DNA of 64,000 nucleotides from Glossina fuscipes (Eukaryota; Arthropoda; Insecta; Diptera; Glossinidae): the NCBI RefSeq assembly GCF_014805625.2, contig NW_023998414.1:44171561-44235560 (forward strand), in the 5' to 3' direction. The position numbers and the translations under genes were made by a program. Position 1 is the stretch's first letter; each line of letters begins with the position of its first letter. The notes beneath the pieces were generated by a model. The model saw only the letters and a program-made list of their open reading frames with translations, was not told the DNA's origin and searched no databases. This document shows positions 35,492-48,896 of this stretch, one piece after another.

Positions 35492-37849
35492 TATTTTATC
35501 CATAAAATATATCATTCACGGATTTAGTTCATATATATTTATTTACATGGACTCATAATAAATAGTTTGTTTCTCCAAAAAAGCGCTGACTTGCAGCCAT
35601 TTATAAGGCATCCGTGTAAGATACGTGAGTGTAAGGTACACCTACATATACAGGCATTTAATTATTGATAAACATTTGTTTGCATGTATATATATATATA
35701 TATAATGTATACACGATAGAATATGAAAATTTTTATGGCATGTTTTATGTATTTAGCGATTGTTAAACAAAATTTAATTATTACATTTCGATCCAAGTAA
35801 TATCGCTGGAGAAGAAAAACGGAAAGGGGAGAAGACGAGCGAAAAGAACGCAGCGCATATTATAATAAATAAACCTTACATAAGTCTCTGAAATTTCAAT
35901 TTTTTTTTAGAGAACAAATAATTTAAAATGTTGCAAAACTACTTGAGAAAATATTGAGAAATCAAACGCTTACCTTAACGATTGATTTTTGTTTCGCTTG
36001 TATTTCTTCTATAAAAAATCGTGAACAGTTTGACACTCAATTGACTTTCTGGCCCATAATAACTTTTAATAATTTGCTTTAATCACTTATTTATAATTTT
36101 TTGTAATATATTTTTTTAACAATTGACAATATTTGCTCTCTTCACACAAACTTTTAATTAATTAATTCAATTAATTTCTTATTAAATAATTTGCTTTAGC
36201 GTATACTGACACTTAAGCCCCGGTTCATTTATGCATTTATTTATTCATAGTTTCTTCTTCTTTGTGATGTTATGAAAACATTTGTTTCTGAAAGCTTCAC
36301 ACTAAGCACAACTTCCAGTACAAAATTGAAGCTTACTCTGCGTGCATAAACATAAGTGCTTTCCATTCTAGTATTGCTCTGTTGCAATCACATATCTCAT
36401 CTTATTTTTGATTATTACAAATTTATTCCTTCACAAGAGGAACGTATAGATATGAAGTTAATGCTGTTATTAATATTGTCTTTCTTTTATGGCATTCTTT
36501 ACAGAACGTTGAGCACACAATACCGATGGTTGTTGTTGTTGAGCGAAGAAATCTGAAAATAAATTTAAGAGAAAAACAGTTTTTTGTTTTTTTTTTGTTA
36601 ATATTGTTGTGCTTCACAAAATCGTGTTGAAATCAATTAATATCTATTTTGAATCAAAACAAACGAGATTATGACAAAATTATTTAAAATTCCTAAATTA
36701 AAGTAATTCAGGCATGAATCTTTGACAAGGTTGGATCTTTTGCAAGGCTTCGCAAGCAAAATTTTTACAAAATTGAGTGAGTGAGAAAAAAAAAAATATG
36801 ATTAAAAAGAGAAAAATTAGTACACTCTGTTTCTTTTTTCTTTCTTTTTTAGGACATTCGCTCTTTACTTAGTAACATATCTGCTGTACACACGCTGCTC
36901 CTTGTATTTATTTAATTGACCACAAAATTATAGTCAATAAAAAAGAAATATTTAGTAAATAATTTTTTCCATTGTTTTTATTTATTTATTCATATATTTA
37001 CATATATACATGTTGTGCTTTTGTACATATAGCGAACAATTTCGCCTCCTATCTCGTTCTGCTCGCATGTGTGCTTAAACGAGAAAAGTTGCGGTTTCAT
37101 ACGCGATACAGTATTCAACCCACATGTGCACACGGCCACATTTAACCATATAACCCGAAAACAAACTGTTCTGTTTTCTTTCAAACGAGAATGTGTTGTG
37201 TAGAACAGCGCCATAGGTTATAAGGAGATTAATAAGAACAATACTGAAGCAGGAAAAAAATCAGCAAATTATGTAAACATGAGACCTTCGGTACTAAGTA
37301 AAATTTGCTGTAATGTCCGTTTATATATGCCTATCACGCAATGACGCTCGGAAATACCTTAAGTTCACGGCTTTCGTTTCTTTGATGATATGAAGACGCG
37401 TGTATGAGAAGGAGAGAGGACAAAGAAAAACGAATAATATGCGTAAGAGAACATGTTTTAAAGGCATCGTTTAATTATTCACTTTCTATATAAAAAGTCC
37501 ACCACTTGTTTCGAGTCAATTTTCAACAACAGTTTGAACTTATGTAATGATAGTCAAAATTTTATAAATCTTGTATTTTTGTATATCGTGCCCTACTGTG
37601 ATGATTTCATTGGAAAATGTCTACTACTCACAAAGAGTATATTTAATATGAAATAAGATTATAATAAAATAACTTCACAAAATGACGTCCACATCTTCTA
37701 AAATATATCATTATGTCAGACATACATTCATAATGATGGAAATTTATGAGGAAATCCGACAAGGACGGATGGACGAATGAATCGTGATGTATATATTCGT
37801 CATAATACAAAATTTCTTTTTTTGCCATGACATATATATGTTAAGGTAT
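35492..37849. other. Non-coding stretch
   Basis: An (AT)n run lies near 35688-35704. The small frames at 36.4-37.2 kb show no domain. A GCA/GCG-rich purine block (GGGGAGAAGACGAGCGAAAA, about 35827) stands out slightly but has no frame. Confidence 0.4.
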
Positions 37850-38335
37850 ATTAAACTTGTGCGAATGTATACAACACCCAGAAGGACTTCACATGGATTC
37901 ATTGTTTATTACATCAATCGATCCACAATCATTTCTCGAATCTATCTAAACATGTCTGCTGCTCGTATATTCTATGCTGGAACAACGACGAACAATATTG
38001 CAAATGGTTTCTTTTAAAGAAATCATCGGATACGGAATTCTAATGTGAGTATGAAAGAATTCGAAAGAATTTTTTGAACTTACCTCAATCACATACATTT
38101 TTAGCATTTTAGGAAGCAAATCATTCCAAGATTTATTATGCTAAATTTGAATCATATTGGTCTCCTCTTCGGATCCCAAAGAAGAAGAAAAAGATTTTCA
38201 AAAGAAGTAGGTGTTTACACTACACTAAAGTTTCATGTTTGGTATGCTATGGTGAAAATAGATTAAGAATTTCATCAGGCAAAGTGGTATAGTAGTATAA
38301 CGTTTAGTAATCGGCCTTGCTCAACTACAACGTTT
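37850..38335 (+). repeat. Family B copy, diverged
   Basis: The start (ACAACACCCAGAAGGACTTC) and end (GTAATCGGCCTTGCTCAACT) of family B are both present about 480 bp apart, so this copy has an internal deletion and has diverged. The 77-codon frame 37784-38017 overlaps it and is not considered a gene. Confidence 0.55.
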
Positions 38336-38574
38336 TAACACTTGAAACTTATTCGGAAACTCATCAAAGCATAAATTGTAAACCGGACCAAGAATTCGCT
38401 TCCGAACTAGGTTTTAGCTATACGTGCTATAGGAAGACGACTTGTAACACCGATGAGAGCACGTTTACATTGCTATCATAACGAAAAATATTTTATTTGT
38501 TTATAAAATGCATTGATTAAAAATTAATATAATCATTTCCCCATTTATAGGTGGAAGGACGAAAGCAATGAAAT

Positions 38575-39190
38575 AATTTAAAACAAGTGAAAACATTACT
38601 ATCGGGCAAAGCCCGAAATTAAATATTCTACACGACTTCAACTTATAAATCTTTTAATAATAAAACAAAGTTTATAACTTGTTCTCATATCAAAGTTTAT
38701 AACTTGTTCTCATACACATACTCGGTTTGTTAAAGGACTTATTGCTCTCGATTTATTTTCTTTTTAAAATACCAAAAATTACCCCTTGTTATCATATGAA
38801 AATCTATTCTCTGTAGTTACATTCATATGAGAGAGAGTTCAAACATGATCTCATCCCCCTGAAATCTAGCAAGTTTATTTTTTCGTCAGTTCTTATCCAA
38901 AACTATTAAAATTTGCAAATTTTATCAATGGAATCTTACGTGAGGAATACTCGTTAAAGTACTCTGATCCGATTCATTTTCAACATAGCTTGTCTTTCAA
39001 ACAAAACAGGTCCATGTATCAAATTTTATCAAAAGAGCTTGAAAATTGCAAGTAGAAAGCAAAACGATATGTAGATATGTTAGACAAAGGGATGAAAAGA
39101 GTTTCTTAATCACTGGGAACAAAACGAGTGCGTTTCAAATCCTTTTGGGTGTTACAAACGTTCTCACATACTGAATATAGCTTTGATATA
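38575..39190 (-). repeat. Family B copy, inverted, diverged
   Basis: ACATTACTATCGGGCAAAGC with CCGAAATTAAATATTCTACA is the reversed family B terminus. GTCCATGTATCAAATTTTAT with CAAAAG is the reversed TGGTACAGTGAC region. TTTTGGGTGTTACAAACG near 39144 is the reversed start. Together with the plus copy ending at 38335 it forms a tail-to-tail inverted pair. Confidence 0.5.
38666..38715. repeat. 25-bp tandem duplication
   Basis: CAAAGTTTATAACTTGTTCT plus CATAT at 38666-38690 is repeated at 38691-38715 with one change in the last base. Confidence 0.95.
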
Positions 39191-39880
39191 TGGTGTAAAA
39201 ACTATCCGCCGTGAATACCATTTAATTTTCTTCTCAATTAAAGGGATATTGTAAATCGGTTTGTCCATGTCCATCAGTCCATCCATAGTTCTTTGTTGAA
39301 AATCTCGCGATCTGAACAATGGAAAGCGTGAACTTTATATACCCACCGTATCGGTAATAAGACTGATTAGTGGATCAGTCCAATTGCATAAAAAATTTAA
39401 ATCGTTTGTTTACTTATATTTCTGTACAACTTTACACCAACTTTCAGAATATAGGCCAAATTTCAAAATTTTTATATATATGGTTTCGAACCGTATGAGA
39501 GTCCAATAGTCTGGCAATTATATCAATTCGTATGCATTACGAACTCTATTTATTAAAGGGATTTGACCTCGAAAGCTTCTGTCTGTACATATAATTTGCT
39601 CATGTTAAAGAAGATTGATAACAGTAGAAAACGTGTTGGATACTTCGACTAGCTAGAGAACAACTATTAATCATTAGATGAGTAATTAAGAGAATAACCA
39701 AAAAAACGTGTGATATTTCCAGTCAATTACTTTATGAATCTATATAAAAACAAGAAAATTGCACTTCACTTATAGCTTGAAAACAAGTAAATACATGTAA
39801 GAAAGTTAGATGAGAACACATAAGTCGTCACACCACCCAAAGAACTTCTATACAAATTATAAGTAAAATACCATTCGTAG
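39191..39880. other. Non-coding stretch
   Basis: No gene is seen. TTTGTCCATGTCCATCAGTC near 39262 recalls the pyrimidine-rich word of families A and B, so a faint copy may be present. Confidence 0.35.
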
Positions 39881-39958
39881 ATCTATCGCACCAGGAATCG
39901 AACATGACGTCTTCCGGCCTATGGGCGGGCATCCTAACCAGTAGGACATACTATAACC
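39881..39958 (-). mobile_element. tRNA-derived SINE family 2, head copy
   Basis: Read on minus: ACTGGTTAGGATGCCCGCCC (box A side) and TGTTCGATTCCTGGTGCGA (box B side). This matches the first unit of the dimer at 24345-24460. An AT-rich tail continues to the left. Confidence 0.7.
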
Positions 39959-41174
39959 ATGTAAAGGCGAGCAATTTATTTTTAAGTTTCTTTAGATTAA
40001 GGAAAGCAGAACCTTGCACTTGTTGCTATACGATATCATAAAAGGAAATATATGCGCTTTTCACGCACACGTAAGCGTCGTTAAGACTTTTTTGCACAAG
40101 AACATTTTTCTTCAAACTTAGTAAAGTGAGTATACTTATTAAAGAATTTATTATTCTTCAACAATATTCACCAATTAAGTGTTAGGCTTTACTGCTATAT
40201 AAAGGTTAACTTTTTTGTAAGAATTTTAGGAATATCGGGAAAATTGCGATCTTTGGGCTGGACAAAAGCACTCATATATAGACGTTAGGCAGGCGGACGG
40301 ATAGAGATGCTTTATTCCGTTTAAGAAAAAATATTCTTAAGCGAATGGGCTATTAATAATTTTAGAAGTTCTTTTGGAAGTTGCAAAGATCCACTCAAAC
40401 TTAATATGGTCTTACCATGCATCCTAACCTATAAAAACATATATTAACAAAAAAAAAAAATTTATTTAACTGATAGAACATTTATTCAAATTTGGAAGCG
40501 AAAATACTATTTGTAAATATATCGTCTCCTTGCACCAATTACTAATACCTATTAGCGAAATGAAAAATGGGATAACAATCTGTCATCTGACGCCACGTCA
40601 TTTAATCGAATGAACGTATTTTATATTAACAAGAAACCAAAAGTTAGCCTGCGGTTATTAGTCGATAAAGTTGGTCGCGAAGATTCAGCTTTTCAGCTCG
40701 ATCTTTGCTACCGTAAGAATTACCTCACAGAAAATATTGAAGGACAATTAAAGACTCTAACGGTAAGATAAATAAGTCTCTGACTGCCCATTACGAGTGC
40801 AATGATAACTTTAGCACATATCCCTCCATCAGAGTGGGTATAGTTGTCAGAAATTAGCAAAGAACTCAACACCTGATAATGCTGTTAACAAAAAAAAAAA
40901 ATCAATCAAATTTTTTATATGACCACCAAAGCCAGACAGATCCTTGATAGAGTTAGTTCATTGATTACCCGAACCTCACAATTACATTTTCATTTACACA
41001 TATATACACTACATACGAGGTTTTCAAATTCCATTCGTATTAACGAAAGTATATTTTCACTACAGTGTAAAGTATGAAGTGTATTTTGGGTATGAGTTGA
41101 AATCAAATGAAAAATCATATTAAGGTCCAGGGTCACTTAAGTTCCAGTAATGGAAAAACAAAATTCATCTTCTT
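39959..41174. other. Non-coding stretch
   Basis: No gene is supported. CAGGCGGACGGATAGAGATG near 40290 may be another faint, inverted trace of the family A/B pyrimidine-rich word. Confidence 0.35.
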
Positions 41175-41545
41175 GCTTTTTGTACCCATCATTATATACT
41201 CATTTTGTTTTTTTTCCAAAATATATGTAAAATTCAAAAGGAAGCTTCAGACATCCTACAAAGTATACATATTCCTGATCAGCGTGAAATTCCGAATTGA
41301 TTTAGCCACGTCCGTCCGTCGCTTGATTTGAGTGGTGTTTGCTGTTGACACTCTCCTGGTCGCAAATATGAAGATATCGACTTCAAATTTAGTAGAAACA
41401 CTGGCAATCTTTGCACGCAGGTTAGTCTTGAAAATAGGACAAATTAGTGAGAGCAGAAGTGCGTGGTGGAGCGTAAACTGAATACAACTCCGTTTTTTTG
41501 AACAAAAATCTGTGGATATTTGCTCGTTACTCAGAAATTATTACA
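41175..41545 (+). repeat. Dispersed repeat family A, one half
   Basis: GAAGCTTCAGACATCCTACA, ATATTCCTGATCAGCGTGAA, TTGATTTAGCCACGTCCGTC, ACTCTCCTGGTCGCAAATAT and TTGCTCGTTACTCAGAAATT follow the first half of family A. The second half is absent, which supports the two-half structure of the longer copies. Confidence 0.65.
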
Positions 41546-42626
41546 GTTAGAATGTTGACTTCTGTTACATTTGCTTTACGAGACACTTTAATCTCTAAGT
41601 CGAAAAATGGAACCAATCGGCCAAGCCCACACAAACTCAAGAATAAGTAATTTAATTTTTCTCACTCTTTTGAGGCTTAATGGTTATTTATCATAAACCA
41701 ACCCAGACAAGACGTTTAAACCTATTTTGTACACTCGTCAAATGAAGATATATTATCTGCCTAAAAATGGCTTAATTTTAGTATGAATATGGTAGACACC
41801 GCGATTAATTTTTCTTAATAACACCGGCGATATGGGTACCAAATAAAAGAATTTCGAGAGTAAAATGCGAAATGCAGAGTGGTGGATATGTGAGTTTTGG
41901 CCCCCGTCGAACATAAGTTTCTTATTTGTTTATCATAAATTAGTGATCGAAAATGCAGTAAAAAATAAAAACTAAATTAACGTGCAAACAACTAAAGAGC
42001 ATAGAATTAACATTGTGCTTATGGAAAATATATCATCTGTATGAAATTGCAAAGGCGGGCAAAAATATCTTTAAATAATTCCAATTTTTTTTTTTTTTTC
42101 ACTGTCCAATGTTCATTATATATCTATATATATAAATTGAAATCAATCACTTAGTGATTGCAATTCAAATTCTGATTGATTTGACAAAATCAAAGAAATC
42201 ACGTACTATTGGAGGAAAAAATGAAAAAAATGTTGTGTAGAGTTATTTTGCCTTTCAACGAAATCATTATCGTATGTTCCCCAGGTTAATGAAGAAGTCT
42301 TTTTAATATATTTAAATTTTTTTTTGGTAATGACTTCATTTTTTTTTTTAGCGAATTGAACGTACTTACGAAGGCATTTGTAGATTTATATCAAAAATGT
42401 TTCGTAGAAAGTTTTACGTTTTGATTATTTAATTCCACTTTGACTAAAAATCATGAGAGATCCATGTAAGCTTAAGACGACATATGGTTACAATCATCTC
42501 ACTAACGCGCTTACAATTAGTAAATAAATCAGTCCACATCGGATACAATTTAATCATATCATCATCATATGTACATTTATATTTGTATATATGTGTATAT
42601 ATGAATATATCTATATATGTATATAT
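41546..42626. other. Non-coding stretch
   Basis: Long T runs (about 42087-42099 and 42341-42350) and AT microsatellite. No domain-bearing frame. Confidence 0.4.
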
Positions 42627-42812
42627 GATCCGCCTGAGTTGCATAGTAGGTAAGGGACCTTGACTAACAACTCAAAGACCGTGGGATTCAAACCTCAACT
42701 TCGGTGGAGTGTTCAATAAATCTGACCAGCCTTAGATGCTAGTGATGTAAGACTTTGCCCTTAAAATTTATTTCTCCAGTTAGATTAATTATAATAACAA
42801 TAACAATAATAT
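42627..42812 (+). mobile_element. tRNA-derived SINE family 1, full-length copy
   Basis: Starts GATCCGCCTGAGTTGCATAG and runs through a decayed box B (GGGATTCAAACC), the shared body word GCCTTAGATGCTAGTG and AAAATTTATTTCTCC, ending in an (ATA)n tail interrupted by ACA. It is about 186 bp and aligns end to end with the reverse of 15940-16124. A mariner end begins roughly ten bases after its tail. Confidence 0.8.
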
Positions 42813-42822
42813 ATATATTTAT

Positions 42823-43235
42823 ATACGAAGTGTGTTCAAAAGAAAAGGTGACTTTTCAAACTTCGAGGGCTATGTGCAATCGCTTTCCGAATGTTTTCTT
42901 TTTTTTTTTTTTTGTTATATTGGTACACAAGCCATCAACATATGTTGTGTTGACATTATCAGCCATTTGACATTTTGAGTTCGTTTTTAACAGATGTAAA
43001 AGATAGACGTGTTATAGCGTGTTTGGCGATTTTTTGCTCTCGAAAAAAATGGATAAAAAAATCTATGTCAAATTTTGTGTGAAAACTAAAATTAAGTACT
43101 CCAACTAACTTCAAATGCTTACTGTGGCATTGGCCAAGTCTGCTTTAAGCAAAAGAAAAAGTTTTTTTTGGTGGTGTAGGCTATTCATTAACGACCAGGA
43201 AGATGTTAATGACGAAACACACCAAAATTTATATT
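42823..43235 (+). pseudogene. Mariner-type transposon 5' end with transposase N-terminus (fossil)
   Basis: After a TA, ACGAAGTGTGTTCAAAAGAA with AAGGTGAC resembles the terminal repeat of the insect mariners whose ends read A-C-G-A-G/A-G-T-G-T-G-T-T-C. The ATG at 43049 opens MDKKIYVKFCVKTKIKYSN, then a stop, LQMLTVALAKSALSKRKSFF, WWCRLF and EDVNDE. This is the HTH_48-type DNA-binding head (start M-D/E-x-K, then F-C-V-K, L-S-x-x-x-x-x-x-W and the acidic E-D-V) found in SETMAR-like mariner transposases. An internal stop and loss of everything after about 60 codons show that it is dead. It is a different lineage from the element at 34.3 kb. Confidence 0.65.
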
Positions 43236-46200
43236 TACTTCTCTCATTCTCGTTAAATTAAATTGAAAAATGGCCTGCATTTGTCTATAGGGTCGAATAT
43301 AATCGGCAAACAACTGAAAGCAACAAATCTATTCGCACAAGTTTCTACTGTTTATCATATGACAAATTTCCCACGACTTTTCGGAGTTAGCTCATTGTAT
43401 GGTATATTAAGTTACATACTTTATGTCACGGATATTACTTTTTATTTGTTTCTATGTTAACGCTGCACCTGCTTTTATTGAACTTTGATAGATAAAGATA
43501 GCAAGACATATCCACGTACATATTATACAATGTTATGGAATGGGGGCAACACATTATTCTCATATCAAACATATTTGCTTACTTCCGCATAAAAAGTAAC
43601 GAAAAGAAGCGGACAAACAAATAAACAAACAAATGATTCTAAACGATATGTTTTTAAGCGAACATAATATTTATTTCTTGCGATCATTATTTTTAGATTA
43701 ATGCGGTGAAGTACTCGGCCTATACCTATTATCTATGAACAACAAAATTTCTACTTTTATGTGAAAGGTAATTTTTTTTTTAATGAAATTTCGTTTACTT
43801 TGATTTTTATGATTTAACAATTAATTATAAAATTTTATATTACTTTCTAGATAATTGTTGAATTGAGTGATTTTCATATGAAAGTGCAATCAGAATCCAA
43901 TCTTTGATTAACATTACGAATAGTAATTCATTTTAGGAAAATGTCATAACCCTTCGGACGGATATTGTTGTTCCAAATTAAAAAAACAATTTGTACAAAA
44001 AAATAATTCATTTAATATTTCAGAGAAACTGATTTATTTGAAATGCGCGAATATTCATTCCATTTACCGTGTTTGTGTTCGACCCATTCGTTTTTCTTCA
44101 GATTAGTATTTATCATGACAAAATTTCTCATCGTTTTTATGATAAATTACATTTCTGCTGAAATTAAAACTTTTTCTTCTCTGTATATATTTTACGCACA
44201 CAATTGCAATTTTAATTGTGTGTATATAAACTTTAAGCATACATACATATAAACAAACATACAAAAATACATACACGCACGTAAGCATTCACACAAGCGT
44301 AAACATACATACAAATATATACTATAGTACATATAATCTTTTCATTTTAAGTTCGTTTTCGATCATTTAATTTAAATCCATGTAACTATGCGAGTGTATA
44401 TGCATTATTACTCAGAGTTATTAAATCCGCGCTATCCATATTTATTCACCATCTCTTTTAGTATTCTGTGTATATATATGTGTATATATGTATATTTATA
44501 TTAAAACAAAAAGAAAAGAAAAACACTCATAAATATTTGACCGTTACAAACGCTACACATAAACACACTATTACAAGTAGTGGTCTGTTGGAATTTTTTC
44601 TCACCTTTATTAATATTTAATGAACTTTTTGCTGTATGTAACATGCGTACTTATATTTTTAATAAATTATTAATTCAATTTATTTGGTTTTGTATTTTCA
44701 AAAAAATAAATAAATAAACAAAATAAACACATTTTATTTAATTTTTTCGATAAAAATAAATTTTTTTTTGATTTTTTTTTTTTAATATTTTGCATTGAAG
44801 TTTTTTCTTTAAAAACTATATTCACCATAAATTGAATTGAAAATTAATTCATTTCTTCTTCATGAATTTCTCTCGAGTTTTAAATTAAGCATAAGTAGGA
44901 AAATCGTTTATATATATTTTTTTTCTTTTTGATATTAATATTTTCATTAATATATTTATTCTTAATGCCTTTTGCCTTAATGCCTTTTATTATTTTTATT
45001 TTAAATCCGTTCACACGTTAACACTTGCGCTATCGGGAAAATGCTATAAGTTATCCGCTCGGAGGCTAAAAGCCTACTGGATTTCTTTTTTCTTCCGTCA
45101 ATATGAGTGAGTAATTTTTGGTTACTCAGCACAACTAACAATAGCATCTCGTCATCGCAGTTCTTTTATGTACGATATTCTACTAAATAGTAGCGATTTG
45201 ACTTCGACATAGAAACAGAAGAAAAAAAATGAAGAAAATTATGGAAATTCTCCCCATACATACACACACACAGACACATACACATCATACACATCCACGT
45301 AGATACGCATTAACACATCCAAAATACTCTCTCCTTCCCTTATTATATATGTGTTTTCCAAACGTTTTATCCTTAAAAGTGTTTAAAAACCATGTGTTGG
45401 AAGATGTTTTTTTTAAACATATATATTTTTTAATCTTCTTTCATTACAGATGAATTTTCAAATATACATTTTTGAAAAGATTTAAAATTACATACATATA
45501 TTCTCTTTCTATTTGTCTTTAAAAAGAAAAAAAAATCTTTCATTTTTCAAATAGATTTTGTTATTATTTAAAAGCATTTTGATTGATTATCACTTTTTCG
45601 ATAAAACGGATTTTACTTTCTTTTATATATTTTGTATATTTCCAAAACGTGCAATATTTAGAAAACAGTGTTGCGTATATTACACACAGGCACGCACAAA
45701 AACACCCGCACACAGACACAGAGGCAATTATACATTCATACGACGAGAAAGGATCTAAACTTTCCTGTTGCAGCATGGTATTACTGTTTTCAGAGATTCT
45801 CCGCAAAGGCTGTTATGTTAATGTTCTCTCCTTTTTTTTACGCTCTCTTGCAGCATTAACTGGAAGTAAGTGTAAACTTACTACTCACTTTCCTATTCTC
45901 TTTTTCGCTCTCTGTCTATCTATTTCTTTCTCTCTCCCTCTCTCACCATCTTATTCATTCCTCTTTCGGCAAAGATACTTACTCCTTTGCCATCATAAAA
46001 GTTGACAATCTGAATGCTTAGGAGGGTGATATGCTAACAAGTGGAGCAACAGTTGAAATGAATGAATTATTGTGAGGGTAATGTAAAAAAAGAATAAACA
46101 CATTTATATGCATGCAAACATATTCATATACAGACTTATTTATATGCACTTTTGCATATGCAAATATTTAAGCGTACAGCATAACAAGTTTTCACTTAAG

Positions 46201-48896
46201 CAATTCTTCTTCATATATTTCGAGAGGATAGCTTTTGCGAAACTCGTAAAGTTAACACTGTCCCGGTAGGTCCCCCGAGGCTGCTAAATTTACAATACAT
46301 TAGTTAAATTTACAATAAATTAGTTTACTTGTAAATTGCAATATTTTTTCATAAACGCGCTCACCTTTATAAAGATTGATTATTCGGATATGAACGTGTT
46401 CACGATAGTTCGATATACGGTTCTCAATATTTTTATTCGGTTTTTTTGATTTGTGTTTTTTTAATTTCCTGTAAAGACTTGTGTGCTGAGAGCTCTTTTC
46501 ATACGCGCACGTATTAGAGGATAAACTCTAAAGCTGGGGATATAGTTGTCGTAAGTGATGGCAGGTTATGTCACTGAAAACATCGGGAAATGTTCACTCT
46601 CGCTTCGTTGTTAACAATTAATGATCATAATGATTGTATTCGACGTAGTGGTTTGAAGAGAAACGCAACAGCAACTGGTGACACAGAGAAAGACTTTGTC
46701 TTTGGCTTTGAAAGTTGCCATTAAAGGTTGCATTTAATTATGGCATAACATCTATCGTATTTGTGATAAAATTACTTAGTTTGGCCTAATTTTTTTTTTT
46801 CTTTCTTATAGTAACGTCGAAGCATTCATTAGTTTATACCATTTTGCTCAAGACCCGAACTTTTATCGAACTGAGAATCTACTCTTTTTCTATTTAAATA
46901 AATTGAAATAATGAGCAATTTTGGTGTTTTCTAAAACACAAGCTTTTATTATCAAACACAAACAGACACATACAAACCCACACAGGCGAGTGCACAAGCA
47001 TTTACAGCGCGAAATATTTGATATAAAAGAAGTCGCGTTTAATTGCGTTGAAAGGCATAATTAAAATTAAGACAATGCTACTTTTCGCAACATGGCAAGC
47101 GAACGCTATTGTTTTCATCGCTTTTATGAAACCAATGGCGGCAGAGTAGCACAAAAGACAAAAATATAAACATAAATGTAATTACCGATAGTATGTGAAA
47201 AACAATGCCAAACTTAGCGGTAAGTAAAAAATAATATAGCCTACTTTTAGGGTTAATGTTTAAGTCTTCCTTATATGTAAAGTTACATCAAAGCAAAGTC
47301 TTTTAGCCATTCCATGCAATTACGTTTAAAATTTCATGTTCTCCGTTTGGAACTTAAACAGGGTCATTTTTTTCTAAATTTATATGTACAGAAAAAAAGA
47401 CAAAAGCAAAAAAACAATTTGTATCAAAAAACGAAAGATTTATGAACATATCGGTTGTTTATATGAAAGTAATGCTACCTTGCGGCGGCGAATTTATGGG
47501 TTATTTTCTCAAATGTTTTTACGAAAGATTAGCTAATATATTAAAACCAATTTTTTACAAATATTTGTACATTATTTGTACATCATGTTTCTTTTTTTTA
47601 TATAACTCCTCCCTGGATATATATATATACGTGCAGGCCGTAGTTTAGTTACTAAAACAAACAATTAAAATAACTCTTGAAATATTATACAATGCCTGGT
47701 GAATTCGGCAAAAGTTCTTTGAAAATATAGGTGTAAAGAAAAAGGCGTCGACTTAAAGGGAAAACAATATATGTTTTTTTTCTACAAAACGAATCTGTCG
47801 AAAATCGTTGGTACATGTACACAACATTTTTTTTCCGAATTTTTAAGGATAAAATGGAGGCGTACCATCTTATAGCAAACAATCGTTTCTTTCTGTATGG
47901 CAACGATACCGTACCGATCTATTATCATTTAAACCAATAAGAAGGGACTTACTTATAATCGCTTCTTGAATTGCTCTATGCGATCTGAAGTACGAAAGTA
48001 AAACGGAAACGCACACAATATGTCTAAACGAAGAAGAAAATATTCAAATAACTACTCCAAGCAAATTGACTGCAAATTAGTGACATTTGCAGGACAAAAT
48101 TGGGTTAAGATAAGAGAGAAGACTTTTAAGTATTGTGTTCTGGATTGCTAATGATAGTTAACTATGCAGAGACGTTTCTTACATTTCAAATCCTTTTCTG
48201 GGAAGAGGTGTTTGAAGCTCGCAAAAGGAAAGTTTTACCAAACTATTCATCCTGAAGGCAATGTTCGCGACAGTTCAGCTGTGTAGAGCACGCGCCACTA
48301 ACAATTATCGATGAAGCGAACTGTTAACACAATTTTGGAAAATTAAGCATGGGCGGCTAATCATCATATTATCTATATACAATCGAACTGTTATCAGCCC
48401 ACAAGTGCAATGTATGCTGGTACGTAGCCTGTTACTAAGTTTTCTTAGATACTTTATACTGTCATGAAAGTAAATTCTTATCGAACTATTATTATTATTA
48501 TTATTATCACAAAGTCGTCTTCTAAACAATTCACTTAAAATTTTCGCAAAGAATTTATTATACAGTAATGTCTTTCCAAATGTGTCCATTAATTTAGTTT
48601 CCTACGAGCGAATTATCGAGCTTTCTTTGAACGTCTTCAGGGCCCGAGACCAGAAAATAGGAAATCATTTTGTATCAATGTGAATTCATATTATTTTCAA
48701 GTTATGAGAAATCTACAATTTATATAATTTAAATTTTGAACTTATCATGGAAAAAGTTCCGTAAAGCCTTTATTAAATTTGACTATGTTTTGTTTAATTA
48801 TATTTTAAATATTATATGTATATATATTATCTTATTTGAGTGCTTATTAAAAAATTGTTTACATAAGATATGATAAGTGATGCTGAAAATCATCTC
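43236..48896. other. Long non-coding stretch
   Basis: No gene is supported over about 5.6 kb. It holds CA-rich tracts (about 44270-44310, 45258-45295 and 45682-45722), a TC-rich tract near 45930, and many T runs. The longest frame (45583-46005, 140 codons) is low complexity and overlaps several others on both strands. Confidence 0.45.
46285..46324. repeat. 20-bp tandem duplication
   Basis: TAAATTTACAATACATTAGT is followed directly by TAAATTTACAATAAATTAGT, one mismatch apart. Confidence 0.95.

Noticed and set aside
45583..46005. 140-codon frame on plus
   Set aside because: Low complexity with CA and TC tracts, overlapped by frames on both strands, and no domain or splice support.
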